Part shown: piece after piece, positions 24,001-39,000 of the stretch
How the letters are laid out: every line of letters starts with the position of its first letter
Numbering within the stretch: position 1 is the stretch's first letter
NCBI RefSeq assembly: GCF_950023065.1
Contig: NC_088677.1
Coordinates: 34,369,230 to 34,433,229, forward strand
Reading direction: 5' to 3'
Source of the DNA: Planococcus citri
Taxonomy: Eukaryota > Arthropoda > Insecta > Hemiptera > Pseudococcidae
Length of the DNA: 64,000 nt
Program-made: the position numbers and the translations under genes
The notes under the pieces: model-generated
What the model was told of the DNA's origin: nothing
Database searches by the model: none
The model's input: only the letters and a program-made list of their open reading frames with translations

Positions 24001-27000
24001 GGAAATACAAGAGAGTTGCAATGTTTATTATTTGAAGTAACATCATAAACTGATAAACGTAAATACAATCGTGTCACTTATCACATGATATGTTTACCAG
24101 CCAGTAATATCTAAATAATCGAACCGCCACATATCTATTCTAAATTTCCAACATAGTTTTTGAAACCAGCCAAAAATAGTGATGTACATACAAAATTCCA
24201 GCCATGAGTAAAACTCTAAACGATGGTACCTATTGGATTTCGAGGACAATGACCTACGTATTACCTATAGAACGACACAGAAATGCAGAATAAATTTTGA
24301 AACTGTTTCCCCCCTTCAAACAAGACCCCCTTTTAGAGGGCCCATATTCTTCCCTGTATACAGGAACACATCTGAAGTTGAAATTTTTTCTGGGAGACTT
24401 TAAGGCAATAAATTAAAATTCCTTATTCTCCGTGAAATTGAATCGAAATTTTACAATATTTTTTTCATTTTTTGTTTTACGATCCACTCCGATGTACCCA
24501 CGTAGGTAAGTACCTAAATATAGTTCTTTACATTTAAAAAGACTTGAAGAAAATACGAATTCAATGCCCATGTAGGTACACGAAATAATTAAAATGAACA
24601 TCCATCGAAACACTTGATAATCTATACAAAAAAAAAAAACAAACTCCAGATGTAGTATCCCGAATTCCATGAACCAATTTCCCACAGAAGACAGTTTAAA
24701 ATATTCATATAGTTTTCTATATAGTAAAGCGAGACGTATCTAGTGAATAATTTAAAACTGTCATTTGTCAAATCACCAGACGAGAGACGACTTTAAGCAC
24801 TGCCACATTACACCTAATCAGAAATGAATGGAAACATATGTGCAGAAAAACAGCGCGCGGGTGAACAGTTTCAAGAAATTTAATGAAAAACACACAAGCA
24901 AAACTTTACATGATGGAATAAGTATAAGCTTTTTTTTCAAATACTGAGTAGGTACTTTTCGAGAGGAGGAGGGGGGGATGCGCAGTTTAATTCTAAATAC
25001 TCTCGATAAAATATAAGGTCTAGCACGCTTTGTGATATTGAGACCTTACGTGTAGAGATGGAATTATATTCGTATAGGAATAGGGGTGAGTAGAGAACAC
25101 TTGAGCAGCATGTGGTTAATTTCGCATCCTTGACGCTTGCAGACAAAATAATTTCATTATGTAGGTACCTCTACCTACCCTATACCCATCTCGACTTCTC
25201 GAGTGCATTGATCCTATCTCTATGTGTTGTCAACTCAAGTATATCTTACGCTTACACATATGTACTTCGGGCTAATCTGCAGTATTTTTACCTTTATAAG
25301 GTAGGTACCTGCTGTCAAATATTCGTCAACGTGTAATATACACGCGGAACATAAAGCAGCGACGAGTGAAGGCTACTTACAGGGCCACTTTTAAGGCGCA
25401 CCCCGACGTTACCGGTGCGGCGAGAGAATACAACATCCCGAAAAGTTTTTTGACATTATGGTAAACAAAAATAGATAAATGGAAAGTTTATAAGTTTTGG
25501 CAGTAAAATCGATTGCAGATGAAGAAAGGGAGGAAACTCCCATTAGGGTAGTTGTATAAAGTAACTATGGATATCAAATATCAGAAGAAATAATGGCTTA
25601 CTCGAACTGAGCAGAAGAGTAGAAACAACGATGGCAACATAATAGCGAGAGCGACGAGCAACGGCGTCAGCGAAGGCAGGAGCAAAGAGCTGGTTAATAG
25701 TACTCAAAAGTGTAAAATAAAGGAAAAGAAAGGGTAGTGTATTTTGCAGCCCTTATCTTTATCATTCATTCTGTTTTTGCGTTAACGCTGTTGTTTCGTA
25801 CCCATAGTTAACGAGTTTGAATATGTTGATACGGTATACGTTTGAAGAATGCTCTCGTTAAACGTTTAGGTACACAAACTGGTGTCGTTCGTTAGATAGA
25901 TAGGTGTCTATTCAGCTTTGAGTACGCTTCAGCGCTAATTAACTTAATAACGATGATCCAAACTTATACATAAAAATGAAGCATCGATTATTTGATATTA
26001 GAATTCGTAAATTTCAATGACCGATAGCCGATAGGTACCTATCTATTTGTTTAGGTACGCGTGCATTTTTAGTGCATTTAAAAATGCACTTTTAACGCAG
26101 GCCTATATCTGCCTAGGAATTAAAATAATTGTCTCCCAAATCGACATTGAAATAGATAAATAAACAACAAACACACAAAAGATGATAATGATGAAAAATC
26201 CATCCACTTTTAAAATACATGTTGGCTATATGGCATCTTAATCAAGGAAGCCTAACGACAACGACGGCAGCGAAAGAGGAACAGGTTTCATCAAACTACC
26301 GACATACAATTAAATCGGTAGGAGGTCTTTTTCGCTGGGTACTTAAATGAGGGTATATACCTATAAACATTAAGGGCGATTTTATAAACCTACAAGAGGG
26401 TGTATTGTGTACAGTGCTATAATGTGTCTTGCATATTGCATTCAAAACATAATGGGAAAAAATATACGATAAAAAACATCTTATTTTATTCGATCAATGA
26501 AAGAACTGTCATTTCACCACTGTTCAAAAATGCAACCCGGCGATGGCGGTGATATATTTCCTATATTTTATTACGGTCGGTGGTGATGATGATGCAAACT
26601 CATCATTTATGTAGGTACGTACCATCAGATCAGTGATTCTAAACATTAGATTGGTAACTCGACGTTGAGATTATCAATTAATTATTGTAGTTGTAGGTAC
26701 CTTAGTTAACTGAAGGTGAAAAATATTACCCACCCAGATGTATGTAAAAATAGTAGGTACCTAGGTACTGCTACGATCAAGACCAAGTCTTTTATCTCAG
26801 AAAACAATGAAAACGTTAAAAGTTATAGAACAATTTTTTTTTCATAAAATTGATGAAAAATTGTTCCATAGGTACCTACTTAATAACCACATTAAAAAAA
26901 AAAAAAATTCTGCAATTTTCGGTTTGATATGGATTCTGGAGCGGTGAAGCCTTCAGAGAGATTTTAATTTTCCTTTATTATTTTTCAACTTCTTCTAAGG

Positions 27001-30000
27001 GAAGAACGGTGAAGGAGGGGGAGAAGATTTGATTAGGTCAACTAAAAATCTGATTTCTATTTACCATAAAATGGGGTAATTTGGCCCTTTTTTCCGTGTT
27101 TTTTGCTCATGAAATCTACAGATTTAATCGTAGAGGTTTGAAATTTCATATATATGTAGATAGCGACATCCTTGCCGCACCAGATGCAATTTTCAGGATT
27201 GAAAAATATTTATTTACTTGCCCTATAGAGGTCGCTGAAAAGTGGGCCAAATTACCCCAGCAGTAGGGGTAATTTGGCCACCCATTTAAATAACATGGGA
27301 CTGACGGGACTGGGGTAATTTGACTCGTGTTTTCATGTTTTTGTGAATAAAATCTATCTAGGCGAATCATCCTTGAAAATTTGGCTGATACACTCGATTT
27401 TGATTACTTAAAAGTCAGAAAATGAGTAATAAATAATTACATTATAGTCAAATAACTTTTAAGAATAATTTTCCAACCAATTTTCCACAATTTACGATTT
27501 TTTTTTTCAATAAAAAGCTTCAAAAGTCACTGATAAGCTCGTTGCTCTGTAACATATCAACCAATCAAGCTGAAATTTGTTCTGAATGTACATTACAAGT
27601 ACGACAAGTTAATAATACCAACATTATGTTCGGATCAACTTTAAAGTAATTTTTCTGGAGCCATTTTCACCTCTTTCAAAAAAACTCAAAATTCAGATTT
27701 TCAGAATTTCGATCTAAAAATACAAACATTGCCCATTTTTGCCGTAGCTTTAAAATTGAAGGAGCTGTGATCAGAAAAAGTTGGAAAAATGTGACGTCTC
27801 AATTTTTTAAAAAGTAGAGAAATCGCGGTTCAAAGTTTACCTTCTATCTTTCCATGAGCAAATACCTAAAAAATGTGAAATTGATGTAGTTTTGTAGACA
27901 ATTTTATGCTGAATTCAATGACATGCTTGAAATTTCTATAACTATGAAAATAATTTGTCAGTGTCTCTTTGAAAGTAGGAAAAAATGACTTGAGTTGAGA
28001 CAAAATGAGAAAAAAATGTAGGAATCAAAATAATTTAAAAATTATGCATTGATTCAAGATTTAAATTACGTTTTAAAGAATAAATAAAATAATGAAAGAT
28101 ATAAGTATCTACTTTCCATTAATGTAGGTAACCACAAGGAGCTCACAACAGTCACTTTGGAAAGACTTTTTCTCATACTCTTTTTCTATTCAAAAATCTA
28201 CATTATTTTTTTTTTACCAAAACTATTTAAATTTTGTCACGTTTTTTTAGTTTTGATTTTCATAATGTACATCATTTTCAGTTTATTTTAATCAAAAAAA
28301 TGTATTATCGTAATGTTGGAAGCGATTTACAAAAATCACAACAAATCATCAAATTTCTGGCATTCGTCACACATTGAAAAAATGTTCATTTACAATTTAC
28401 ATACGAGAAAAGAAAATAAAAGAAAATTTGATTTTTTTCCCCCTTTTTTTCGTTCAGACTTTCTTTTTAGAAGGAAGAAAAAAAAGATATTCTAATAAAG
28501 TTCTATCCATTAAACAAACATAAAAGTTCTGAAAAAATGCATAATTTTTCTTAAAAATTGAAAAAATCTTTCAAGTAAGAACCTTATTTTTTTTTACGTA
28601 AATATGAAATTTTTACACAAATATTTTTCAAGAGCTTTAGACAAAATTCAATCTTTTTTTGATTTTTGGATCTTTTCAACGAAACTAGGTGTATAGTCTG
28701 TTATTATCATTCTTTGGCAGTAACTCATGATAACCTGAAGTAGGTACACTAAAGGGGAAATTTTTATAAATTTTTAAAACACAAGTACGTTATGGTTAAA
28801 AATAAATAAATACTTATGCTCAACCCTTTAACGAAAAAAGGCGACTGGAGTTACTCACAAACTACCTAAGCCTACATGCTTCTATTACCCACAAAAAAGT
28901 TTAAAAACATTGATATTTAAATCTTTCGCAGCGTATTTTTAACCCTTTTTTTCTTAATTTTGGGTTAACTGCCGAGTTTCAAGCGTCGAAATTTTCACAC
29001 GATAATCCAGGAAATCACTTTAAACTACCTTTTTACAGAAATCATAGTAAATAAAGAAAACTGGTTGATTTGCGTTTTCTAAAAAAAAAAAAAAAAAAAC
29101 GACACGTAAATTGGTAGAAAAACGAGCTAAAGGGTTAAAAAAAAGTTGATTCGATCTTTTGTCCATTTCAGCTTTTTTAAAATAATAAATCGATTCGAGT
29201 TTTGTTTTGTAATGAAAACTGATACCTACCGTTTGCTTTGTGTGATTTTTTTTCTGTTTTTTTTTTTTTTTTTTTTTTCCATTATAATGGTGTTTTCAGA
29301 TATAGGTAGGTAAGTATATACGTTGAACGCGTATTTTTCAATAAATTAAAACCCTCGAGATAAAACGTAATATTATACTTTTACAATTATTTATTATTAC
29401 CTATTTTTTTCCTTATTGTAACGCTATAGTAGGCAGGTATTTACCATTCATTGTTTTGTACGTACAACTTGGTGTATTCTGACGCAATTGTTATGCCTAT
29501 TAATAGTTACTTCAAAGATTTTCAATATTTGTGGAATTGAAATACTTATATACTGGTAGGTATATTCAATCCTTTGGGCACTTTTTTCTACACATCAACA
29601 GTAAAAATGTAGTTAATAAAATAGATTTAACCCTTTACCCATTTACGTGTGGGAAATTCGTCGGATAAATTTTCGTTAAAATCGAGTACCTACCTACTAA
29701 CAAAGATATTATGAAAGGGTTAAAAAGCGAGTTAAAGGGTTAAGTACCTGTGTAGCAAGTAGGTGTTAATTCAACTTCGGACGGGTTTGCAATTATTGTG
29801 TATGATTAAAAAACTAGATGTTAGAAATGAAAAAGGTGCAGAATTGTGGAAAAATTGTATTTTTAATACCCACACCTAATAAATAACATCTCTTGCTAAA
29901 GGGGAAAAAATCAACTTGAAAATGTACGTTATTACGGTTATTTTAACACGAATCGAATTAAAATTAAAAATCAAACCACACAAATACCATGATGGCTTTA

Positions 30001-33000
30001 AAATCAAAATAGGATAGATATAACTTTTTCTTCCATAAAATTAAACGTATTTTTGAGATTAACGAACAGATTTTCGACGCTAAATTTGAGATGAAAATAG
30101 AAAAAAAAATCATTTTTTTAATCCAATCAATTACAGATACTTTTGCAACACGAATAAATAAATGTTAGGTGCCTATACTAGGTAGGTACTTATACTGTAA
30201 TGAAAATGAAAAATCAAAGAATAGAGCTTTGCCAAAAGTCTTATTTTTTCCCCAAAATATGCAATAAAACGGAAAAGCCCACATACCTATCTACGAGTAC
30301 ATTATTAAAAAAAAAAAAAAAAATGAATAAAAAAGAGAACTGAAGATTTGAGTATAGGCAAGGTACACTACACACATATGTATACGTATTATGTACCTAC
30401 TTCGTACATGTGACTCTTTTATATAAAAGATCTTCAAGCACTTGACATTCAAGGTGGTGGTTGCTTTCGGCAATATTAAATAAACATCTGTACCTACTAT
30501 TTCAAAGAGCGGTACCTTAGTCGAGGGTTGAGAATTAGCTTTTTTTTCTTCTTTTATTTTCATATAAGTACATTTATCAATAGATTTATATTGAATTTAC
30601 AAACTCGCACAATTGAAATGGAATTTTTATAAGAACGCTTAACTTTTTATTAGTTTCTTATATACCCAGTAGGTATATTCTTTAGCATCTCTCGTCTTTT
30701 TACCTGGTTTTTGAGTTCATTTTATACATAATACCTACCTATACTTATCGATCTTCTTGCCTACCTAACTCATACATCTGACGCGAAGCATTTCCCTATA
30801 CCGTACCAAGTTTTTGCACACACAAAATTACAGTGAAAAAAAAAATCACATTCGATGTACTAATTGTATTTATGGGACTTCTCGAAGTTAAAGGTCATTC
30901 ATCTATAAACGAATGAAAAAATAATAATGAAAAAAAAAACTAGCCATGAAACCGATAAAGAGCCAGCCCTATGTTTATTTCTTAATACTACAAATGCTCT
31001 TCAGCAGGACATTCCACGTACCTAAGCATAAGTACTTGTAGTATTAATTTTCGAAACCGTACTTCCGTTAGATGAAGAGTTATTCGTTGTAATCATAAGG
31101 CTTTAAAAGCTCGTCACGATGTTTCCTTTAAAATATTAAGCTGAATTTTTTTTTAATCGCTTGCTCTATAAGAAGATTATGTACCCATAGGTGTAACTTT
31201 TGTTATGAAAGTATGACGAAGATGAATTAATAGAAGGTGAAGAGGATTTGTGAGATTATGAATTTTATTGGGTATTTTTCAAACAATTTGAAGAGTGGTA
31301 AATAAAGTAGATCTGCATTGCATATGCATAATAAACAGGTGAGTTGAGTACTGGAGCCAGAAATCGTCACATTGATTGAAAAAATTCGCAAATTTTTTCT
31401 TTTTTAGAATTAAAAATAGAAAAAATCTTGAAAACAAAAACCAAAAAAAAATTTTTTTTCAATAGTGCATGTCCAAGAACTTATACTTTGAACAGTATGA
31501 ATAGGAACAACATTTTTACAGAAACTGATTAGGTACCTAAGTTACAGAAAAAAATTCAAGTAACTGTCTAAGAATTGAAAAAATCTAATTTTTATTTAAT
31601 TTCTAAAAAAGTAAAATTATTTATAAATATCGAATATTCAGCATACTTATTGATCGAATTTGAGACAGTCATTCGAATGAGTGGAGAGAGGGAGGGAGTC
31701 CATGGAGTACTTAATCTACATCGAAAATCTCAGCTTTCCATCAGCAGAAATCAGAGTACTGGAAACCGAAGCCATCAATGTGGAATTTTCTCGCAAATTT
31801 TTAAAAGAATAATAAATTGAAAAATTTGATTTGGTAGCTATAAAACCGCCGATAGTTTGGTCAAATTTTAATTAACTTTTTCAAATTACTCTAAGTACGA
31901 TTTCATACTCTGACAGTCTGATGACTAAAAAAATCGTATACTCAAGTAGATACCTAAGGACGTAGTAATTCCCTCCACATTATAAAACTGTGTAGGTAGG
32001 TAAATGTAAAACTTGTAGTCATATTTTTTATTTATTTTTTATTACAGTTCTGCGATGAAAAATAATTCATCAATACAACAGTCCTGTTAGACAAATGGCT
32101 CGGGGATAAATTCAATAAGAAATAGGTATAGATTTTTATCTTTTTTTTTCTAAATAATGGACCGAGATCAAACGTACTCTTTATGTAAACTTACGGTTGG
32201 TCGATCTTACCGAATGTTTTCTCTTTTATTTACCATCAAATCACGAAAGAAGGTTCCTTTAGTATCCGAGGAATCGTGAAATATTTATTTTGTTAAATAT
32301 ACCTACTTACAGATGATTAAAAGAATACCTACCGTATTTATGATAATTTTCATTGCAACTTCAAAAGAATCTAATAGGTTTAAAAATGGCCTCGCTGATA
32401 ATCTTAAGTACATTAAGTACAACCAGCTTTAAAAAGCAAAATTACTCTAGCAACAAAAAAATTTCGCGTTGACGAAAAACGACAAAAGGAGCGAGATTTT
32501 ATAGAATTTTTACGATCGAATGCTTCTTCAGCTTCTCTCGTTATCTAATCATTCGATAACAATATGATTTGATTGACGTTCTAGACTCTTACTATATAGC
32601 AGACTGCACTCTGCAGGTAGGGACGAAATTCTTCCAAGCATAATATAAGAACACTGGGTGAGTATATTGCGAATACCAGTTCAAGTTATTAATTTTACTT
32701 TTATAACTTGTCGTCGCATTCACGCTTTGAAAATACTCCGATGATTTTTTTTTTTTTTTTTTTCATTCTTATATACCTACAGTTCGAACATTTACATATC
32801 AAGATGTCCGGTAAAAATTCTTTCGTAACTGGAATTCCTTATTTGCATATAGGTAATTACCTTTATTCAATTCGGACAAATACACCCTATACTTTACATC
32901 AATGAATATCTCACCATAGATGAAAAACGTCGACGTCCGTTTCATGTTTAGCTAATTCTTTTCAATTAAGGTACTAAAGCTACCTGTATTTATTAGGTTA

Positions 33001-36000
33001 CTTTCTTAGGTGAGCTTCATAGAGGATTATTTATTGATGCAAATCACATCATTCAGCATTTATACTTTCTTAGAGGAAGGGGTCGTTTTCAAAAGGATAG
33101 CCATAATATTTTTAATTCCTCAAAAGCGAGAATGATTTTGTTTTACTGTAGAATGGGAACCCTCAGGATAGCTCACGAAGGAATCTCAACTACAAAATCA
33201 AAAAATTAAGGATCTTACAAGGGTATAATTTTTTGAAAGTGACTAAAAAATTGCATAAAATTGAATGGAAAAAATCAAAGGATCAATTCTTATCCTGGCC
33301 TCGTTTTAACGACAAACACGTTCTGAAGGGCCAACTGATGTAAATGAGGAAAATCGTAGGTAAGTGTTTCAGGATAGCAAATTTTACCAAAAAAAATTGC
33401 GTGAAATTTGGCAAATAAAAATTTGTAAACCTCGAAAAGTGTGATTGGGAAGTTAATAACCCACGAGACGAACCATCAGTGCATTTCGAACCTACCTAAC
33501 CCATGATTTTCTATATAGGTAGGATTGATTCTCGAGTGACTCATTAACAGTCTATAACCACACAAAGACAGGATGTGAGGGTTTACCTATAAGACATAAG
33601 AGGTGCGTACCATTTAACGCGTTCGTAATTTAATGAATATGACGTTACAATTGAAGCAAAAAAATTATACGAGGAGAAAATTAATTCGGGAAAGCATGCA
33701 CATGAAAACAGGTGTTAAGCTAATTCGAAGAAGCTGTAGTAATCTTATTTTACGCTCCAATGGATTAATGTAATGAAAACAAGGGCGAAGGCCGCGCGAT
33801 CAGTTTTTAAAGAGGTTGCTGCAGTGCATAGTGTACCATGTACCCATGTACCATACCTACCGAAGAAGAAAACAGTTCGGTCGTCTCTCGGGGGGAAATA
33901 TTTCCGAATAGAAAAGAATAATAAAGATCTGAAGGAAGCTACGATACCGATGAACGTTTGCTTTCCAGCATTTATACTTGTTATAGTCGGTTCGATTGTA
34001 AAGATCTTAGATCGTGCCTTGTCACTATAGGTACTACGAGTACGTACCATACAATTCTGTAAAAATTTCCAAACCGAGGGTTAAAGAACCCTCTTGTCAG
34101 AAACCTTGCGTTAAGGAACTTTATCCCATCATCACAAAAGAATGCGACAACTACATACATAAAGAACAATAAAAATAAAGTAGAACACAACACCCAAATG
34201 AAAATATCCAAATACCATGTTCACTAAACACATTCTATACGCGTGTATACAAATAGGTAGGTTTCCCAAAACTTGGACGAATCGCGAAGAAATCGTAGCA
34301 TGTTTTGATTCAATTTTTGATCCAGACAATCATCCCTTCGATGATCAAGTTTTTTGCTATCGTAAATTTTCAATCACTTTGAATTTTGAAACTTACGAAT
34401 CAATTCACCTTCTCAATGGGATACTGATCGAACTGTATGATGTAGGTTGGTAATTTTATTGCTCACCTTCCTATTTATATTTCCTCTTATAACTTTTTCC
34501 ACATTTTTTTGACAAAATTTATCAAACTTTTTGAAAATTTTCTTTGGTTGAAAAACGCACCTACCAACCAATGACAACCACCTGTTAAGTGGTAACACCA
34601 TTTTTTTTAAAATGTTGCTCTTTAGTCGAATGTGATGAAGCTGCATCTGTTGATAAAATGATTTTGCAGCAACTCCCACTACCTGAATATTTTGCAAGCA
34701 TTTGAACATTACATATCCCATACCTGGTAAACATTTTAGGAAACCCTAAATACTTGGATAGAAGTTTATAATCAGTACATTTTCGTGCGACATAAAAGAC
34801 CTAAATATGAGATAAAGATCTTTAATATGGTTCGTTTAATTCATCTCTCCTTTTTTCTATCCGTTTAACGCCAATCTGGTTTTTTTGTGATCTTTCGAAA
34901 AGGTACCCATACCCAAGTCTGTGAATACGTAAAAATAGGTATCAAATAGCTGAAAAATTATTCCATATATTTTAGATTTTGAACTGTATATTCATCTTCG
35001 AATCAGAATCAAAGTTTCTGAAGTTTTAAGTATGAGAGTAAATTACCCCCCTCCCCCCAATTGCGGACGTTTCATTTTCAAGTTTACTGATCGTTAAAGG
35101 GTAAGTATAGGAAATCGGCTTTAGATCAACTTGGAAATTGTAATAGGCCATGAGGATGGTAAGTTATGGACAACTTTGATTTTTTTTCAACAAATGAAAT
35201 TTAAAACTGATATTTTTCGAATTTTTTAAATGAAAATTGAAAAATTAGTTTTCGGGGTAAGGAGAGATTTTTTGAAAATTAAAATTAGTTTTCAGCAAGG
35301 AGAATATACTTCTTTCTTCAGTCAGATTTGAAGAAACATTGATTGATGCCAAAGTCCATAAAAAATATCTTGTTCCTCTCAATCATAAAAACACATTTTT
35401 TGGAAGAAGGCAAGGAGGAAACCTGTACCTACTGACGTGTCAAAGGAATTTTTTTGCAAATGATGAAAGTACATAATACCTGTTGAAAAGATGTGATCTT
35501 ATACCTGCCTAATTTTTTTTCAATTGTTCGAAAAAAATTAATGCTTTCAAAACATTTTCCAAACAAGTCTAACTCAATTTTTTTACCCAGAAAATCCTTA
35601 TATATTAAAAGATGTTTGAAGGAAAACCTTGATAGAGTCCGCCAGCCTTTTCTACTGAACCGATTTCAACGAATTTTTTTTTAAAACGTTCCTTTTGACG
35701 TGTAGATATGTCATCAAGAAAAAAAAATCAAAAATTTTGAAATTAAGGGCCGAAAAAATTGAAAAAACACGTTTTCTATTGTGTTTAAACAATAGAATTT
35801 CGAGTAGAAACCTTGATAGAGTTCGCCAGCCTTTTCTATCAAACCGATTTCGACAATTTTTTTTTCAAAACGTTCCTTTTGACGTGTAGATATGTCATCA
35901 AGAAAAAAAAATCGGAATTTTTCAAATTAAAGGCCGAAAAAATTGAAAAAACACTTTCTCTATTGTGTATAAATGCAGGTATTACAATGCACACCGACAA

Positions 36001-39000
36001 CAATACACTCAGAACATTGCTATGTGGGCGTGTTTACAGCGTAGGGGTGTTGAGGAGGAAATGATGTTGTTGTTTGTTGTGTTGCGAGTTACATTCATTG
36101 CTATAGTATTTTATATTTTTTCAAAACTGGAATGTGGTGTCTGTTAAAATAATAAGGAGAGGAGGTTCTACACTTGAGATCATTTTTGGGTTAGGATTTT
36201 ATTTCAACAGCACAAATTTAAATGTTTAGTGGAACATTGTTTCTAAAAAAGTTAAAGTGAAGATGGAGAAGGGTTCAGTACAGTGTAGCCAGAATTTTCT
36301 CAAAGAGAGGGCAAAACCAGATTTTTAGGTATGAAAAATCGAAATTAGAGGTAATGTAATGGAAACCCTTTGTAATGTATGATAATTTGTATGGAAATGA
36401 AGGTGCAATTACTGCTCAAGTGAAGTGAGAGCGAAAATTTGTTGAAAAAAATGGGTCGAAAAAACGAAAAAACGGTTCATTATTGCGTGCATTATTTCTA
36501 ATTTTCACTCGCCGGGGGGGGGGGTGGCTCAAGTCACGTCCCTCCCTTAGCTAAGCCACCCCACCACTGGTAGGGTTTCTATACTTGGGATACAAATTTG
36601 ACTATCCTACCTCAGATTTTCATTTAATAGGATTGAATTACTCCAGCATACTCACTACCTACACATTTTATGCCATCATTTTACAAGAATTTTAAACATT
36701 TTTCTACCCAATTTTACAAATAGAATTTCAGAAATTTTACTCCTAAAAAATTATGATAATCATCAAGTCAGTAAGTATACCAGAGTAATTCAACACCCCA
36801 AGTATAAATCTGAAGTGAATAGATGTAAGTTTTTTGAGAAAAAAAAATGTCGTAATTCATTGTAAAAATTGATAGAAATATTGTTCAAACTTGAATTTTT
36901 TTAAACATTGTACTTTAGAACCAGACTCTAGAGTAGAATTTGCTATTGACACATTTCAGCTGATTTGCATTTAGGAGCAGGGGCATGTGTTGAGTTGTTA
37001 AAAAAGCGAGCCCCGGAGGGGCGAGAGGCCTGAGCGAAGCGAGAGGGCCAGGGTGAGCAGCACGAGCGAAGCGAGTGCGCGATCTGGGGGTGGAGGCCCC
37101 CTAGTCAACTTTTATCGCAAGAGAGAAAATCTGTTGTCCCTGCAAGGAATGGAAAGCCAAAAGATGAAACTTTCAAGTCGTAAAAAATGTATAAAGTGCT
37201 TCAAATTTTCAAATTCGTACAATTTTCTAACCAATAGCTTTCAGTTTTTCAAAATCCACTGACTTGATTTTGCTTTTAGATGCATTAAATTTATCAAACC
37301 AATTTTTAAAAAGTCAAAAACTTTTCAACCCCAATATCATAAATTTTAATAAATTGTTGACTTTTGATCAAATGCACTGAACACCTAGTTGATATTTATT
37401 CGTGCAAACAAATTGAGCAAAAGTGATAACATTTTATGAAGTCAAACAAAGTAGGTACGAACGTATTTTCTTGTTCATGTTTGTTACCAAAAACTGATCA
37501 AGTGATCAGTAACTCTCCAATTTATGTAATTTTTTCATTTTGTTTCTCTAAGATTTCAAGATCCACTTTTGTATCGCTTTTTTTTTTGGCAAATTTTAAT
37601 GTTGAATTGATGAGTAATTTTGCGCTTTAAACCCACAAATTATTGAATTTATATCAGAGAAGACGTCTAGATGTCGAAGATAATTTCAACAGAATATCTA
37701 GTCTATTGCCCTCTCGTCCTTTGCAATTGTCTACCAAAAGTAAACCAACTCAATAATCTCTGGCCATTGCCATGTAATCATAATGGTCGGGTACAATGCA
37801 GTTGCATAGAGAGAGTACCTAGACCTACGAAACATTGTTACCCTTGTATTAGTCGAACCTATACACATACACAGACATACAAAGTGGTTGAAAAACAGCA
37901 AGCATCCCTTCCCAGTCCCCATCAGTCCGTCGCATCCTATTAATGAAAAATCTATAACAACTCGTCCGAGGTTTTTATAAAAACAACTATTTACATTATT
38001 CGTTTTGCAAACACGAATTCCATTTTTCGATCTATCTTCACTTAGGCGCGAGCCGGCGATCCGGACAATTTAGAGAGATGGACATTTTGATGTGATGTGG
38101 TGAAACAAGGCGAAGGGAACATAGGACTAATAAAAGCAAAGAGGGAAGCCGCAATTTTCAAATATGGTTGAGTAAAAGATGAACGAACAAGGGTCATACA
38201 AGAAGAGTGGGTTACATCTGCTGCATTTAAACAAACACAACGTGGTGGTCTTTCGAGTGCCAGTCTCTTCCCCTTATGCGAGTGATCTTGATCGGTTATC
38301 TGTTCATTTAATATACGCGTTATTACCCGGTTCGAAAGCAACTCTTCTCTATCATTGGCCACTTGGAAATTTCGCACGTCATTTTAAACATGGATATGGT
38401 TTTGGACTCGTTTTTGGGGGTCTGTTTGTTGTGCGATTGCTGATTGAGGGGAGGGTGAGGAGAGAAATTTGCGTGAAAATGATCACGATCGCGACTGACA
38501 ATTAGACTACAAAATGTTGATTGTGAGATGTGTTGGTAGATGTTAGAGTTCGAACTTAAAATCAAATATTATGTGGATGACCTCAGGAACATGAGACATT
38601 CATGAGAGATATTTTTAGGGAGACAGAAATAAATTTCCAATTGACTCGCCAAAGAATTCCCAAGTACGTACCTACTAGTCAAAAAATTTTATAGTGGAAT
38701 TACCTAAGGAATTTTCAAGTAAAATTTGCCATTCAAGTCGACTTGAGCAAAATGAAGGTAAAAGCTTTGGAAAATTATAAAATCAGGAGGTGAAAAAACA
38801 TAATTTTTAATGTCTAAAAATTGATTTTTCAAGATAAAATATTTTTAAAATTAAAATAAGTATGTAGGTACCTAACAACTTTTTAAGGATTTGAAGTGTG
38901 AAAACGAAAAGAAAATTGGCTCAAGTCAAACAAGGGCAAAAGCTTTGGAAAATTTTTAGTCCAAGAAGTAAGAAACATTATTTTTGATATCAGAAATCGC

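Larger units (their letters stand above)
19033..24131 (-). mobile_element. Ty3/gypsy LTR retrotransposon, CsRn1-like, interrupted
   Basis: Two 135-bp LTRs (19033-19167 and 23997-24131) look identical base for base, start TGT and end ACA, and are flanked by the 4-bp duplication TATC (19029-19032, 24132-24135). Reading on the minus strand, the order is LTR, tRNA-Trp-type primer site, gag, then pol (protease, reverse transcriptase, RNase H, integrase), polypurine tract and LTR. Integrase after RT/RNase H places it in Ty3/gypsy. The Cys-His box of Gag (CX2HX9CX3C) and the primer site fit the CsRn1/Kabuki lineage. pol is split by an 856-bp insertion, so this copy should not make an intact Pol. It lies in the same orientation as eya, in its largest intron. 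Confidence 0.95.

Noticed and set aside
27242..27283. Strong 15-bp hairpin with 7-nt loop as a possible miRNA
   Set aside because: The stem is too short, with a tiny loop, and the word recurs as part of a dispersed repeat.
33745..34050. Overlapping open frames of 101 and 85 codons on opposite strands
   Set aside because: Mutually overlapping, no splice context, composition of neighbouring intron; no family recognised.
36980..37110. GAGCGAAGCGAG word suggestive of bacterial contamination
   Set aside because: Similar words recur across the window inside AT-rich eukaryotic DNA and inside a TIR element, so it is a local repeat family.
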